Source: Aquificales bacterium
GTDB lineage: Bacteria; Aquificota; Aquificia; Aquificales; Aquificaceae
Reading direction: 5' to 3'
NCBI GenBank assembly: GCA_015491275.1
Contig: WFWF01000017.1
Span: 1-8,479, forward strand
DNA: 8,479 bases
Shown: positions 1-6,320 of the stretch, one piece after another
Layout of the letters: every line of letters starts with the position of its first letter
Numbering within the stretch: position 1 is the first letter of the stretch
Notes under the pieces: model-generated
Seen by the model: only the letters and a program-made list of their open reading frames with translations
What the model was told of the DNA's origin: nothing
Database searches by the model: none
Made by a program: the position numbers and the translations under genes

Positions 1-798
1 AACCAATACTATAAGGAAGGAAACTTTGATGTACTTATCCTTGATATGCCTCCGACAGGTGAAACCCTGAGATTCCTCTCAATGCCTAACATAATGAAGT
101 GGTATATGAAAAAGATATTTAACACGGAAAGGCTTCTTATGAAGGTTGCAAGACCCATAGCAAAAAGGTTTACAGATGTGCCTTTACCAGATGATTCTTA
201 TTTTAAAGCTGTGGAAAACTTTTACACAAAGCTTGAAGGTGTTGATGAAATACTGTTTAACCCCGATATCTCCTCGGTAAGGATAGTGCTTAATCCAGAA
301 AAAATGGTTCTTGAGGAATCCAAAAGGGCTTTCATGTATTTCAACATGTTCGGTATTAATGTTGATTGTATTATCCTAAATAAAATTTTTGAAACGGATC
401 ACTCGGAAGTAAGCAAAATACAGAAAAAATATATTGAAGAAATAATAGGCACATTCTCACCTATACCGATAATAAAATCGCCCTATTTTACAGAAGAAAT
501 GATAGGTAAAAGCAAGCTCAAGCACATTGGGAAAATACTTTATAGAGACAAAAATCCTGCCGATATATTCTTTAAAGAGCAGGTTTATTCCTTTATTAAG
601 GAGGAAGGTGGTTATAAGGTGAAATTAAAATTACCTTTTGCTCCTAAGGAGCATATAAATCTTTTGAAAAGCGGAGACACTATCATAGTAAGATGCGGAA
701 ACTTTAAAAGCTATATTAATCTGCCGAGAAAACTGAGCAATCTAAAGCCTTCCGCAGCAAAGAGAAAAGGAGATTACCTGATTATAAAGCTGGAGTGA
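1..798 (+). CDS. ArsA/Get3-type anion-transporting ATPase, 3' part (5' end outside window)
   Basis: The reading frame is open from base 1, so the gene enters from the left; 265 residues are visible. The ATG at 46 lies inside the conserved core and is not a real start. Visible residues 15-24 read DMPPTGETLR, the family's DTAPTGHTLR-type switch motif with P for A and E for H, followed by FLSMPN. A second family feature is DCIILNKIF near residue 122, matching the adenine-side VVNRV/VVNK strand. The last 60 or so residues (KLKLPFAPKEHINLLKSGD to the end) look like the small HSP20-like beta domain found at the C-terminus of bacterial ArsA homologues. The P-loop must lie upstream of the window. Family members are cytosolic ATPases that drive arsenite efflux or handle membrane-protein or other cargo. 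No ArsB, ArsR or other arsenic gene is visible, so I would not assign arsenic resistance. Family call is firm; cargo is unknown. Confidence 0.88.
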   Translation, partial: NQYYKEGNFDVLILDMPPTGETLRFLSMPNIMKWYMKKIFNTERLLMKVARPIAKRFTDVPLPDDSYFKAVENFYTKLEGVDEILFNPDISSVRIVLNPEKMVLEESKRAFMYFNMFGINVDCIILNKIFETDHSEVSKIQKKYIEEIIGTFSPIPIIKSPYFTEEMIGKSKLKHIGKILYRDKNPADIFFKEQVYSFIKEEGGYKVKLKLPFAPKEHINLLKSGDTIIVRCGNFKSYINLPRKLSNLKPSAAKRKGDYLIIKLE

Positions 799-799
799 G

Positions 800-3649
800 A
801 TGAAGTTCATTTATGTGGTAATATGTACTGTAGTAGCACTTTTGCTTTTCGATGCATACATAAGTTCAATATTTTTTCCTGAGAAGAACTTCATAGACCA
901 TCTAATAAACCCTTCCTATTATACGCTGATAAAGAGATTTGAAAGTGTGTTATTGATACTCGGATTGGGACTGTATGCCCAATACCTTATAAACAAACTT
1001 CACGAAAGGGAAAGAAAGTTGAAAAGGTTGATAGAACGACAAAAGGTTTTAAGCAACCTCGGATATTTGGCTTTGAGCGAAAATCTTAAGATGCTTATGG
1101 AGAAAACGGTTGAAGAGGTTAGAGATGTATTAGAAGCTGATTATGTGGGCATATTCTCACCCTGCACGGATAAAGAATGTATTCTTAACGCCTGCGCAGG
1201 CTTTGAAAAAATGGACATCCTTAATTTAAAATTGCCAGTGAAGGCTACAACATTTGTGAAGAAGGAAGATATTAAAAATTTCGGAGATCTTTGGAAGAAG
1301 TATAAGATAGAAGAAGGAATAAATATCCCAATTATAGGTGATGAATGTTTCGGAATCCTGGGAGTTTATTTCAAAAAAAGTAAAAAATTGGATGAAGGGG
1401 ATATCAACTTTCTTAAGGCAGCTTGCACAATCCTTACGGAAGCCTGTGAAGTTCAAAAAAATAAAGAATCTCTTAAGGAGAGTGAACACAGATATAAACA
1501 GCTTGTGGAGCTATCGCCAGATGCTATTGTGGTGCATTCAAAAGGAAAGATAGTTTTTGTGAACTCCGCAACTCTGAAAATGTTTAGAGCAGCAAAACCA
1601 GAAGACGTAGTAGGTAGGGATGTTTTCAGCTTTGTTCATACGGAATACTTTGGTGAAGTCAAAAAAAGGATAGAGTATCAACAAAGAATGGGAATGCCAG
1701 TTCCTATATACGAGGAGAAGCTCGTAAGGCTTGACGGAGACATATTTTTCGCAGAAGTTGCGGCAGCGCCAATAATATTTGAAGGACACTTATCCTCACT
1801 TGTAATAATAAGAGATATTACTGAAAGAAAACTTCAGGAAGAAAGAATAAAAAGGTTAAACCATGTATATGCAATACTCAGTAATATAAACAGTGCAATA
1901 ATAAGGATAAGGGACAAAGATGAACTCCTTAAAGAGGCTTGTAGGATAACTGTTGAGGAAGGAAAACTGCCCCTTTCATGGGTGGGTATAAATGAAAGAG
2001 GAGAATTAAAGCCCTACATCCACTACGGAAAAGCAGATAATCTGTTTGAGAAAATAGAAAAGTTTAAAAAGATGGGTATAAGCATACCGGAAATGGAAGA
2101 AGATGATACCTTTGTATGTAATAACATTGAGAATTCGGATATAGATAATAGGTGGAAAGAAGCACTTTTGAAAATGGGATTTAGATCTATATTATCAATG
2201 CCAGTCTACATTAGAAATAAACTTATTTGCAAATATAACTTCTACTCGGAAAAGGTAGATTATTTCCATAATGAGGAAATTAAAATCTTTGAAGAAATGG
2301 TAGCCGATTTAGCCTTAGCCATTGATTATATAGAAAAGGAAGGTGAAATATTTAAGTTAACCTACTACGACAGCCTTACCAATCTCCCTAACAGGTTTAT
2401 GCTCAAGGATTTAATTAATCATGCTATTCCAAGCACAAGAAGATCGGGAAGATATATTGCTATTGTATGCGTAGATATTGATAATTTCAAAAAGATAAAT
2501 GATTCTATGGGCCACTCCTTTGGAGATAAATTGCTTCAAGAGGTAGCGAACACCCTTACCAGAACGGTAAGGGAGGGAGATATAGTGGCAAGGATAAGCG
2601 GTGATGAATTCTGCCTCGTACTCTCAGATATAAGAAAGATAGACGATATATCCTTCGTTCTCTTTAAACTGATGGAAAAGTTCTCAAAACCAATCAATAT
2701 TGAAGGTATAGATATATATATTTCTATAAGCGCAGGTATTTCCGTCTTTCCCAACGACGGTGAAGATGAAGAAACCCTACTAAAGAACGCTACTATAGCC
2801 CTCCACAACGCAAAAAAAGAGGCTGGAAATAGTTACAGGTTCTTTACAAAGGAAATTGATCAAAGGGCAACCCGTGAATACTTTATAGAGTTAGGTCTTA
2901 GGAATGCTGTCAAAAAAGGAGAACTATATATTCACTATCAACCCATAGTTGATGTAATGTCAGGCAAAATAACAGGTATTGAAGCCCTTGTAAGATGGAA
3001 CAGCAGTTCCCTCGGGTTCGTATCACCGGTGGAGTTCATACCTATAGCAGAAAGAACTGGAGTAATAGTTGAAATAGGACATTGGGTATTAAAGGAAACG
3101 ATCAAACAGCTGAGGTTATGGAATGATAAAGGTTTCGGACCGCTGAGGATGGCTATAAATATATCAGCAAAACAGCTTCTCAAAAAGGACTTTGTTCCCG
3201 AAATACTAAGCATCCTTGAGGAAAATAAAATATTACCCGAACAAATAGAACTTGAACTTACCGAAACGGAATTCATAGAAAGATCGGAAGCAACAATAAA
3301 CGTACTTAACGAGATAAGAAAGTACGGTATAAGGGTGGCAATTGATGATTTCGGAACAGGATATTCTTCCCTCGGGTACCTTATAAATTTTCCTGTTGAT
3401 ACCATTAAGATAGATATACTGTTCACCCGTCAGATGGTAGAAAAACAAGAGTACGCTTCGGTTGTAAAGACCATAATAAATATGGCACACAGTATGAATA
3501 TGGAAGTTATAGCAGAAGGTATAGAAACGGAATATCAGCTTGAATTTTTGAAAAAACACGGATGCAGATATGCACAGGGGTACATATTCAGTCCGCCTAA
3601 ATCCCCCGAGGAGATAGAAAAAATATTTGAAAATCAGGAAGTTTTGTGA
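800..3649 (+). CDS. Membrane-anchored GAF-PAS-GAF-GGDEF-EAL cyclic-di-GMP signalling protein
   Basis: A 949-residue dual cyclic-di-GMP protein. Two hydrophobic helices (about 3-25 and 46-65) anchor it, followed by a charged linker helix. The order is then: GAF-like domain (about 77-222), PAS (about 223-340, ending in the typical DITERK), second GAF (about 353-512), GGDEF (from LTYYDSLTNLPNRF at 520) and EAL (about 692-935). The diguanylate cyclase signature is SGDEF at 600-604, one change from GGDEF. The inhibitory I-site RxxD (REGD, 591-594) sits the usual five residues upstream. The EAL domain keeps every catalytic element I can check: EAL 728-730, N787 (NIS), ELTETE 819-824, DDFGTG 849-854, K870 (IKID), E906 (AEGIET) and Q926 (QGY). 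Phosphodiesterase activity is therefore likely. Cyclase activity is possible, since SGDEF variants can be active. The ATG starts one base after the arsA stop with GGAG at 792-795, implying translational coupling. The GAF and PAS ligands are unknown. Confidence 0.95.
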   Translation: MKFIYVVICTVVALLLFDAYISSIFFPEKNFIDHLINPSYYTLIKRFESVLLILGLGLYAQYLINKLHERERKLKRLIERQKVLSNLGYLALSENLKMLMEKTVEEVRDVLEADYVGIFSPCTDKECILNACAGFEKMDILNLKLPVKATTFVKKEDIKNFGDLWKKYKIEEGINIPIIGDECFGILGVYFKKSKKLDEGDINFLKAACTILTEACEVQKNKESLKESEHRYKQLVELSPDAIVVHSKGKIVFVNSATLKMFRAAKPEDVVGRDVFSFVHTEYFGEVKKRIEYQQRMGMPVPIYEEKLVRLDGDIFFAEVAAAPIIFEGHLSSLVIIRDITERKLQEERIKRLNHVYAILSNINSAIIRIRDKDELLKEACRITVEEGKLPLSWVGINERGELKPYIHYGKADNLFEKIEKFKKMGISIPEMEEDDTFVCNNIENSDIDNRWKEALLKMGFRSILSMPVYIRNKLICKYNFYSEKVDYFHNEEIKIFEEMVADLALAIDYIEKEGEIFKLTYYDSLTNLPNRFMLKDLINHAIPSTRRSGRYIAIVCVDIDNFKKINDSMGHSFGDKLLQEVANTLTRTVREGDIVARISGDEFCLVLSDIRKIDDISFVLFKLMEKFSKPINIEGIDIYISISAGISVFPNDGEDEETLLKNATIALHNAKKEAGNSYRFFTKEIDQRATREYFIELGLRNAVKKGELYIHYQPIVDVMSGKITGIEALVRWNSSSLGFVSPVEFIPIAERTGVIVEIGHWVLKETIKQLRLWNDKGFGPLRMAINISAKQLLKKDFVPEILSILEENKILPEQIELELTETEFIERSEATINVLNEIRKYGIRVAIDDFGTGYSSLGYLINFPVDTIKIDILFTRQMVEKQEYASVVKTIINMAHSMNMEVIAEGIETEYQLEFLKKHGCRYAQGYIFSPPKSPEEIEKIFENQEVL

Positions 3650-5256
3650 TTATGTATCTCCTCAAGCTCCTTTATAAATGATTTTCTGAATTCCTCTTTA
3701 AACTTATGGGAGTAAAAAGCTACAAACAGTTTACCGTCCTCAAGTCTCATCCACACCTTTCTGTGAACCGTGTAAAAGGCGAGCATCATACCTCCCACAA
3801 GCAACACGGATCCGAACCATATAATATTTGTCCCGGGATTTTTTGAGACCTGCAACCCAGAAAAATATTGAGGTTCAAATCCGTCCATCAACAGAAAGTA
3901 GGGAAAATCCTTCAATTCCTCCATCTCATTGTATTGGACAAACACCGTAGTCCTCGGATCGTAAATAACGGGTACATTATAACTTTTTCTATTTTTCAAA
4001 ACCTTCAAAATAACCGCGGGAGCTATATCCCCCCTGAAACCTGCCGCAGGATCATTAACATTGAGTATCACCCTATCAATGGATATAAGCATGTCTCTGA
4101 ATTCCGCCACTTTACCAACACCGACCTCTACCCTTCCCAAAAATGCATCTTCACTATTTTGGAGCACCTTTTCCTTATCAAGTATTGCCACACCCATATT
4201 CAATACATTCCCCGTTAGACCGTAAGTAGCCTGAAATATCCTGTAACCGTCATAATCAAAGGGACCGTTAACCATAGTCATACCTTCCGCAACAACCCTT
4301 CCATCCTTTATTATCTTTAAGTCACTTTCAAAAGACTTGACCGCATCCGCAAACTCGGGGGACTCCTCACCGTAAGGCACTATTCTGAAGTCCGTAACTT
4401 CAATATAAAATGGAAGATTTATTTGTACATTTTCTGCAGGAATGATAAGAACATTTGACTTATCACCCTCAGGTACTATAACCGTTCCTCGCAGACCGAA
4501 GAAGGCATCAATTAAAGCACCTCCCAATATAACAAGAAGACCAAAATGAACTATATAGACACCGAGGCGTGAGTATCTTCCCTTTTCTCCGTAAATATAA
4601 GTTTTTCCGTCCTCTTTATCCACAAAAACCCTGAACCCCTTCTTTGCCAAAAATCTTACAACAGTTCCCTCATCCGCCTTGACCCTTAGAGATATCGCCT
4701 TCAACCTCTTTTCCATAGATTCGGTAAGCTTCACAAATCTTTCTTTTCCGAAGGTATATCTCCATACGCCTGGCAATCTCTTTATTGAACAAACTGTTAG
4801 ATTAACAGCAAGAAGAACTATGAAGAGAACATAATACCAAGAGCTAAAGACATCTGTAAGCCACAACCTCCAGAACCAGTAAGCTTTATCAATTCCGAAT
4901 TTATTTACATAAAAGTCAAATTCCCTGTTCTGTTCAATATATGTTGAGCCCAACATGGACAAGATGCCGAGAACTATCATTATGAATATAGCAAGTTTTA
5001 TGGAAGCAAAGAAATCATATATAAATCCGTAGATATTACCGTGTCTTCTGTAATCTTTCATAAGATCTTTGAAACCGCGGTAACCCATACCGCAAACGGA
5101 CACAAGGAATAAAAGAAGTGAAAATCCTAAAAGGGTATAGTAAGGGATTGAAGGAGATTCCGTATAAAAAAGACCGTATATAATAACCGCGGTTGCAAAT
5201 ATTAAACTAACTACAAAGAATGTATATGAAGTTAAAATTTCCGATACCTTTTTCAT
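3634..5256 (-). CDS. resB: ResB/Ccs1-type cytochrome c biogenesis protein
   Basis: A protein of about 540 residues. Helices lie near 12-31, 37-58, 84-105 and 140-157, then a helix with a conserved His (H237 in YIVHFGLLVILGGALI). A large extracytoplasmic domain rich in beta strands follows, then a last helix near 475-496 and VHRKVWMRLEDG, typical of the ResB C-terminus (H498). ResB (Ccs1) works with ResC/CcsA in system II to bring heme across the membrane and attach it to apocytochromes c; it acts in the cytoplasmic membrane. No ResC/CcsA gene is in the window. Start choice: the frame could begin at TTG 5277 or 5274, inside the end of the upstream spoVG-family gene. I prefer ATG 5256 (MKKVSEIL), 10 nt after that gene's stop with AAGG just before it, though that spacing is short. 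The stop overlaps the end of the convergent GGDEF-EAL gene by 16 bp. Confidence 0.9.
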   Translation of the reverse strand: MKKVSEILTSYTFFVVSLIFATAVIIYGLFYTESPSIPYYTLLGFSLLLFLVSVCGMGYRGFKDLMKDYRRHGNIYGFIYDFFASIKLAIFIMIVLGILSMLGSTYIEQNREFDFYVNKFGIDKAYWFWRLWLTDVFSSWYYVLFIVLLAVNLTVCSIKRLPGVWRYTFGKERFVKLTESMEKRLKAISLRVKADEGTVVRFLAKKGFRVFVDKEDGKTYIYGEKGRYSRLGVYIVHFGLLVILGGALIDAFFGLRGTVIVPEGDKSNVLIIPAENVQINLPFYIEVTDFRIVPYGEESPEFADAVKSFESDLKIIKDGRVVAEGMTMVNGPFDYDGYRIFQATYGLTGNVLNMGVAILDKEKVLQNSEDAFLGRVEVGVGKVAEFRDMLISIDRVILNVNDPAAGFRGDIAPAVILKVLKNRKSYNVPVIYDPRTTVFVQYNEMEELKDFPYFLLMDGFEPQYFSGLQVSKNPGTNIIWFGSVLLVGGMMLAFYTVHRKVWMRLEDGKLFVAFYSHKFKEEFRKSFIKELEEIHNHKTS

Positions 5257-5266
5257 TGACCTTGCA

Positions 5267-5521
5267 TTATACAACAATCATCTTATAAAAATCTACAATT
5301 TCCCTTCTTATTGCTTCGGTGAGATCCTTTGAAAGAGGTTTTACAACCTCATGACCGCCCACAACTGGCATTTGAATATAAAGTCCACCGTATCTATTCT
5401 TCAAAAGTCTTATACCCCTTATTCTAAGGATACCTTCTATCTCAATATCCGCATATCCTACGAGCCTACCACCGTTGTGGTATGAACTAAACGGATAAAA
5501 TTTCACAACCTTTATATTCAC
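5267..5521 (-). CDS. spoVG: SpoVG-family nucleic-acid-binding protein
   Basis: An 84-residue protein, the usual length of the SpoVG family. The family pattern is visible: an N-terminal strand (IKVVKFYPF), a second beta stretch (VGYADIEIEGILRIRGIRLL), then NRYGGLYIQMP corresponding to the conserved GLFVxMP segment, and a final helix (DLTEAIRREIVDFYK). SpoVG proteins are small DNA/RNA-binding regulators, named from Bacillus sporulation but widespread in bacteria that never sporulate; the role here is unknown. The start is GTG at 5521, one base after the def stop. A full AGGAGG lies 6 nt upstream, inside the last codons of def, so translation is probably coupled to def. The only nearby ATG (5523) is followed at once by a stop. 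resB begins about 10 nt downstream. Confidence 0.85.
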   Translation of the reverse strand: MNIKVVKFYPFSSYHNGGRLVGYADIEIEGILRIRGIRLLKNRYGGLYIQMPVVGGHEVVKPLSKDLTEAIRREIVDFYKMIVV

Positions 5522-5522
5522 A

Positions 5523-6044
5523 TCAAACCTCCTGATACTCCGCTTCCCTTAATATCTTCTGATACTTTTCCAAAGCCATCCTTCTTTTAAGCCCCTTTAA
5601 TCTATCCACAAAGGTAATACCGTTCAGGTGATCATACTCATGTTGAAACACAACAGCAAGAAAATCCTTAAATTCCCTTTCCCTTTCCTTACCGTCAAGA
5701 TCAATATAGGAAACACCCACTTTTCTTGCCCTTTTCACTTCAACAAATAAACCGGGAAATGAAAGACAACCTTCTTCATAAACAATTTCTCCTTCCGCTC
5801 CGAGGAGAGTAGGATTTATAAGAACATCCTTGAAACCCTCCTCTCCTTCCCTATGGGTGGTATCTATAACCATTATGCTGAGAGGCTCTCCTATCTGATT
5901 TGCCGCCAATCCAACTCCCTCTTCTTTCTTAAGCGTATCTATCATATCGTTTACCACAGACCTTATCCTATCATCAATGTTATCCACCTTCATGGTCGGT
6001 TCTTTCAAAATCTTCGCGGGATAACGAACAATCTTCCTTACCAT
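5523..6044 (-). CDS. def: Peptide deformylase
   Basis: A 173-residue enzyme that removes the N-terminal formyl group from new proteins in the cytosol. All three family motifs are present: GVGLAANQ (43-50, with Q50), EEGCLS (90-95, metal ligand C93) and QHEYDH (134-139, ligands H135 and H139, catalytic E136). Length and motif spacing fit a normal type I bacterial deformylase, so it should be active. The ATG at 6044 is preceded by AGGAGG with an 8-nt spacer. No methionyl-tRNA formyltransferase gene (fmt), a common neighbour elsewhere, is visible. Downstream, spoVG and resB follow almost without gaps. The leader immediately upstream is a structured, GC-rich stretch that looks like the end of an IS200/IS605-type element, which seems to supply the ribosome binding site. 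Confidence 0.97.
   Translation of the reverse strand: MVRKIVRYPAKILKEPTMKVDNIDDRIRSVVNDMIDTLKKEEGVGLAANQIGEPLSIMVIDTTHREGEEGFKDVLINPTLLGAEGEIVYEEGCLSFPGLFVEVKRARKVGVSYIDLDGKEREREFKDFLAVVFQHEYDHLNGITFVDRLKGLKRRMALEKYQKILREAEYQEV
5528..5533 (-). promoter_or_regulatory. Shine-Dalgarno AGGAGG for the spoVG-family gene
   Basis: A perfect AGGAGG on the minus strand lies within the final codons of def, 6 nt before GTG 5521. It decides the GTG start and suggests that ribosomes ending def re-initiate here. Confidence 0.8.
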
Positions 6045-6052
6045 TCCAGTGA

Positions 6053-6058
6053 CCTCCT
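6053..6058 (-). promoter_or_regulatory. Shine-Dalgarno AGGAGG for def, inside the putative element end
   Basis: A perfect AGGAGG sits 8 nt before ATG 6044. It abuts a 20-base palindrome (6059-6078) and is part of the GAGGTCAC that I read as the terminus of an IS200/IS605-type right end. If the palindrome folds in the mRNA, the hairpin would end exactly at the Shine-Dalgarno. Confidence 0.75.
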
Positions 6059-6078
6059 CTCTCCACTTAAGTGGAGAG
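6059..6078. repeat. Perfect 20-base palindrome
   Basis: CTCTCCACTTAAGTGGAGAG is identical to its reverse complement. It lies directly beside the def Shine-Dalgarno. It fits the subterminal hairpin of an IS200/IS605-type right end, though it could also act as a dimeric operator or an mRNA hairpin in the def leader. Confidence 0.85.
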
Positions 6079-6194
6079 CTTCCCGCTTCACAGAGGGATA
6101 TTCCCTCTCCACGGGCTTCAGTTCGGGGCGGTCCACCCCTACCACCCGTAAGGTGGGTGAACCCGATAGCCTTGGTTATCTGCTATCACAAGTT

Positions 6195-6223
6195 AATTTA
6201 CAAAGCTCTTTCGGAAAGTTCAA
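6195..6223 (-). promoter_or_regulatory. Possible promoter inside the element remnant, reading toward def
   Basis: On the minus strand, TTGAAC (6223-6218) and TAAATT (6200-6195) are separated by 17 nt. Each matches the sigma-70 consensus at 4 of 6 positions. It would start transcription near 6188, through the hairpin chain and into def. Short AT-rich matches like this arise by chance, so support is weak. Confidence 0.25.
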
Positions 6224-6299
6224 CCCCTTCGGGGTGCGCCTGTATCTCTCCTTTGAAAAGGAAAGGATTAGACGCAAAATTTATCCTAAAACACCCCGA
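6198..6299 (-). pseudogene. Possible C-terminal fragment of tnpB
   Basis: After a TGA at 6302-6300, the minus strand stays open for 33 codons to TAA 6200-6198 and ends in GEIQAHPEGVELSERAL. There is no start codon with a ribosome site and no catalytic or zinc-finger motif. The only support for tnpB is position: same strand, and stop about 150 nt before the element's right terminus, a typical spacing. The translated tail resembles nothing I can name with certainty. It may be just an open stretch by chance. Confidence 0.25.
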
Positions 6300-6319
6300 T
6301 CAGCCTAACAATGACGGGG
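6294..6319 (-). terminator. Hairpin after the CopD-like gene: terminator or element left end
   Basis: Two bases after the stop of the CopD-like gene (minus strand), CCCCGTCA pairs with TGA-T-CGGGG around a 9-nt loop, an 8-bp stem with one bulged T. TGTTTT follows. This is compatible with a short rho-independent terminator ending the upstream transcript. A bulged-T hairpin is also typical of IS200/IS605 left ends, so the same structure could mark the far boundary of the remnant. Confidence 0.4.
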
Positions 6320-6320
6320 A

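Larger units (their letters stand above)
6049..6200 (-). ncRNA. Candidate omega-RNA-like scaffold at the element's right end
   Basis: Ordered stems on the minus strand are: GATAGC/GCTATC (6182-6187 with 6165-6170, 11-nt loop); CCACC/GGTGG (6152-6156 with 6142-6146); a 4-bp G/C stem (6136-6139 with 6125-6128); CCCG/CGGG (6112-6115 with 6082-6085) enclosing a 7-bp AGAGGGA/TCCCTCT hairpin (6092-6108); and the 20-base palindrome 6059-6078. In TnpB systems the omega RNA comes from the 3' end of tnpB plus the right end, and its guide is the sequence just past the element. Here that would be the def start region. No intact tnpB is nearby, so any function would need a TnpB supplied elsewhere. The structure is seen; the omega-RNA identity is inferred. 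Confidence 0.38.
6049..6320 (-). mobile_element. Remnant of an IS200/IS605-type (TnpB) element: right end and perhaps tnpB tail
   Basis: This is the only sizeable gap between genes. Reading the minus strand, a short open stretch ends at TAA 6200-6198. About 150 nt follow, with successive hairpins, a CCCG...CGGG stem enclosing AGAGGGATATTCCCTCT (on the plus strand), then GCGGGAAGCT, a perfect palindrome CTCTCCACTTAAGTGGAGAG and GAGGTCAC. This layout is what I recall for right ends of IS200/IS605-group elements: GAAGC, a subterminal hairpin, then a GAGGTTCAC-like terminus, lying 100-200 nt past the tnpB stop. GC is 56 of 90 bases over 6081-6170, well above the flanks. No TnpA or TnpB catalytic region is present, so it is a decayed or deletion-derived, non-autonomous copy. 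The right terminus is placed at 6049; the left boundary is uncertain and may coincide with the hairpin at 6294-6319. The family assignment rests on remembered motif layout, not on a search. Confidence 0.5.

Noticed and set aside
46..798. ATG 46 as the start of a complete 250-residue protein
   Set aside because: The frame stays open to base 1 with family-like sequence (YYKEGNFDVLILD), and this Met is inside the conserved DMPPTG motif.
2938..3426. A 162-codon minus-strand open frame inside the EAL domain
   Set aside because: It is the antisense shadow of a strongly conserved domain; the Ser/Ile-rich translation has no recognisable features.
6141..6170. GGGTTCACCC-like stretch resembling a tRNA T-arm
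   Set aside because: No acceptor, D or anticodon arm can be placed around it and no CCA end is found; it fits better as part of the hairpin chain.
6049..6320. Riboswitch or T-box in the def leader
   Set aside because: The stems do not match any riboswitch core I know, and the order with a terminal palindrome and GAGGTCAC fits a transposon end better.
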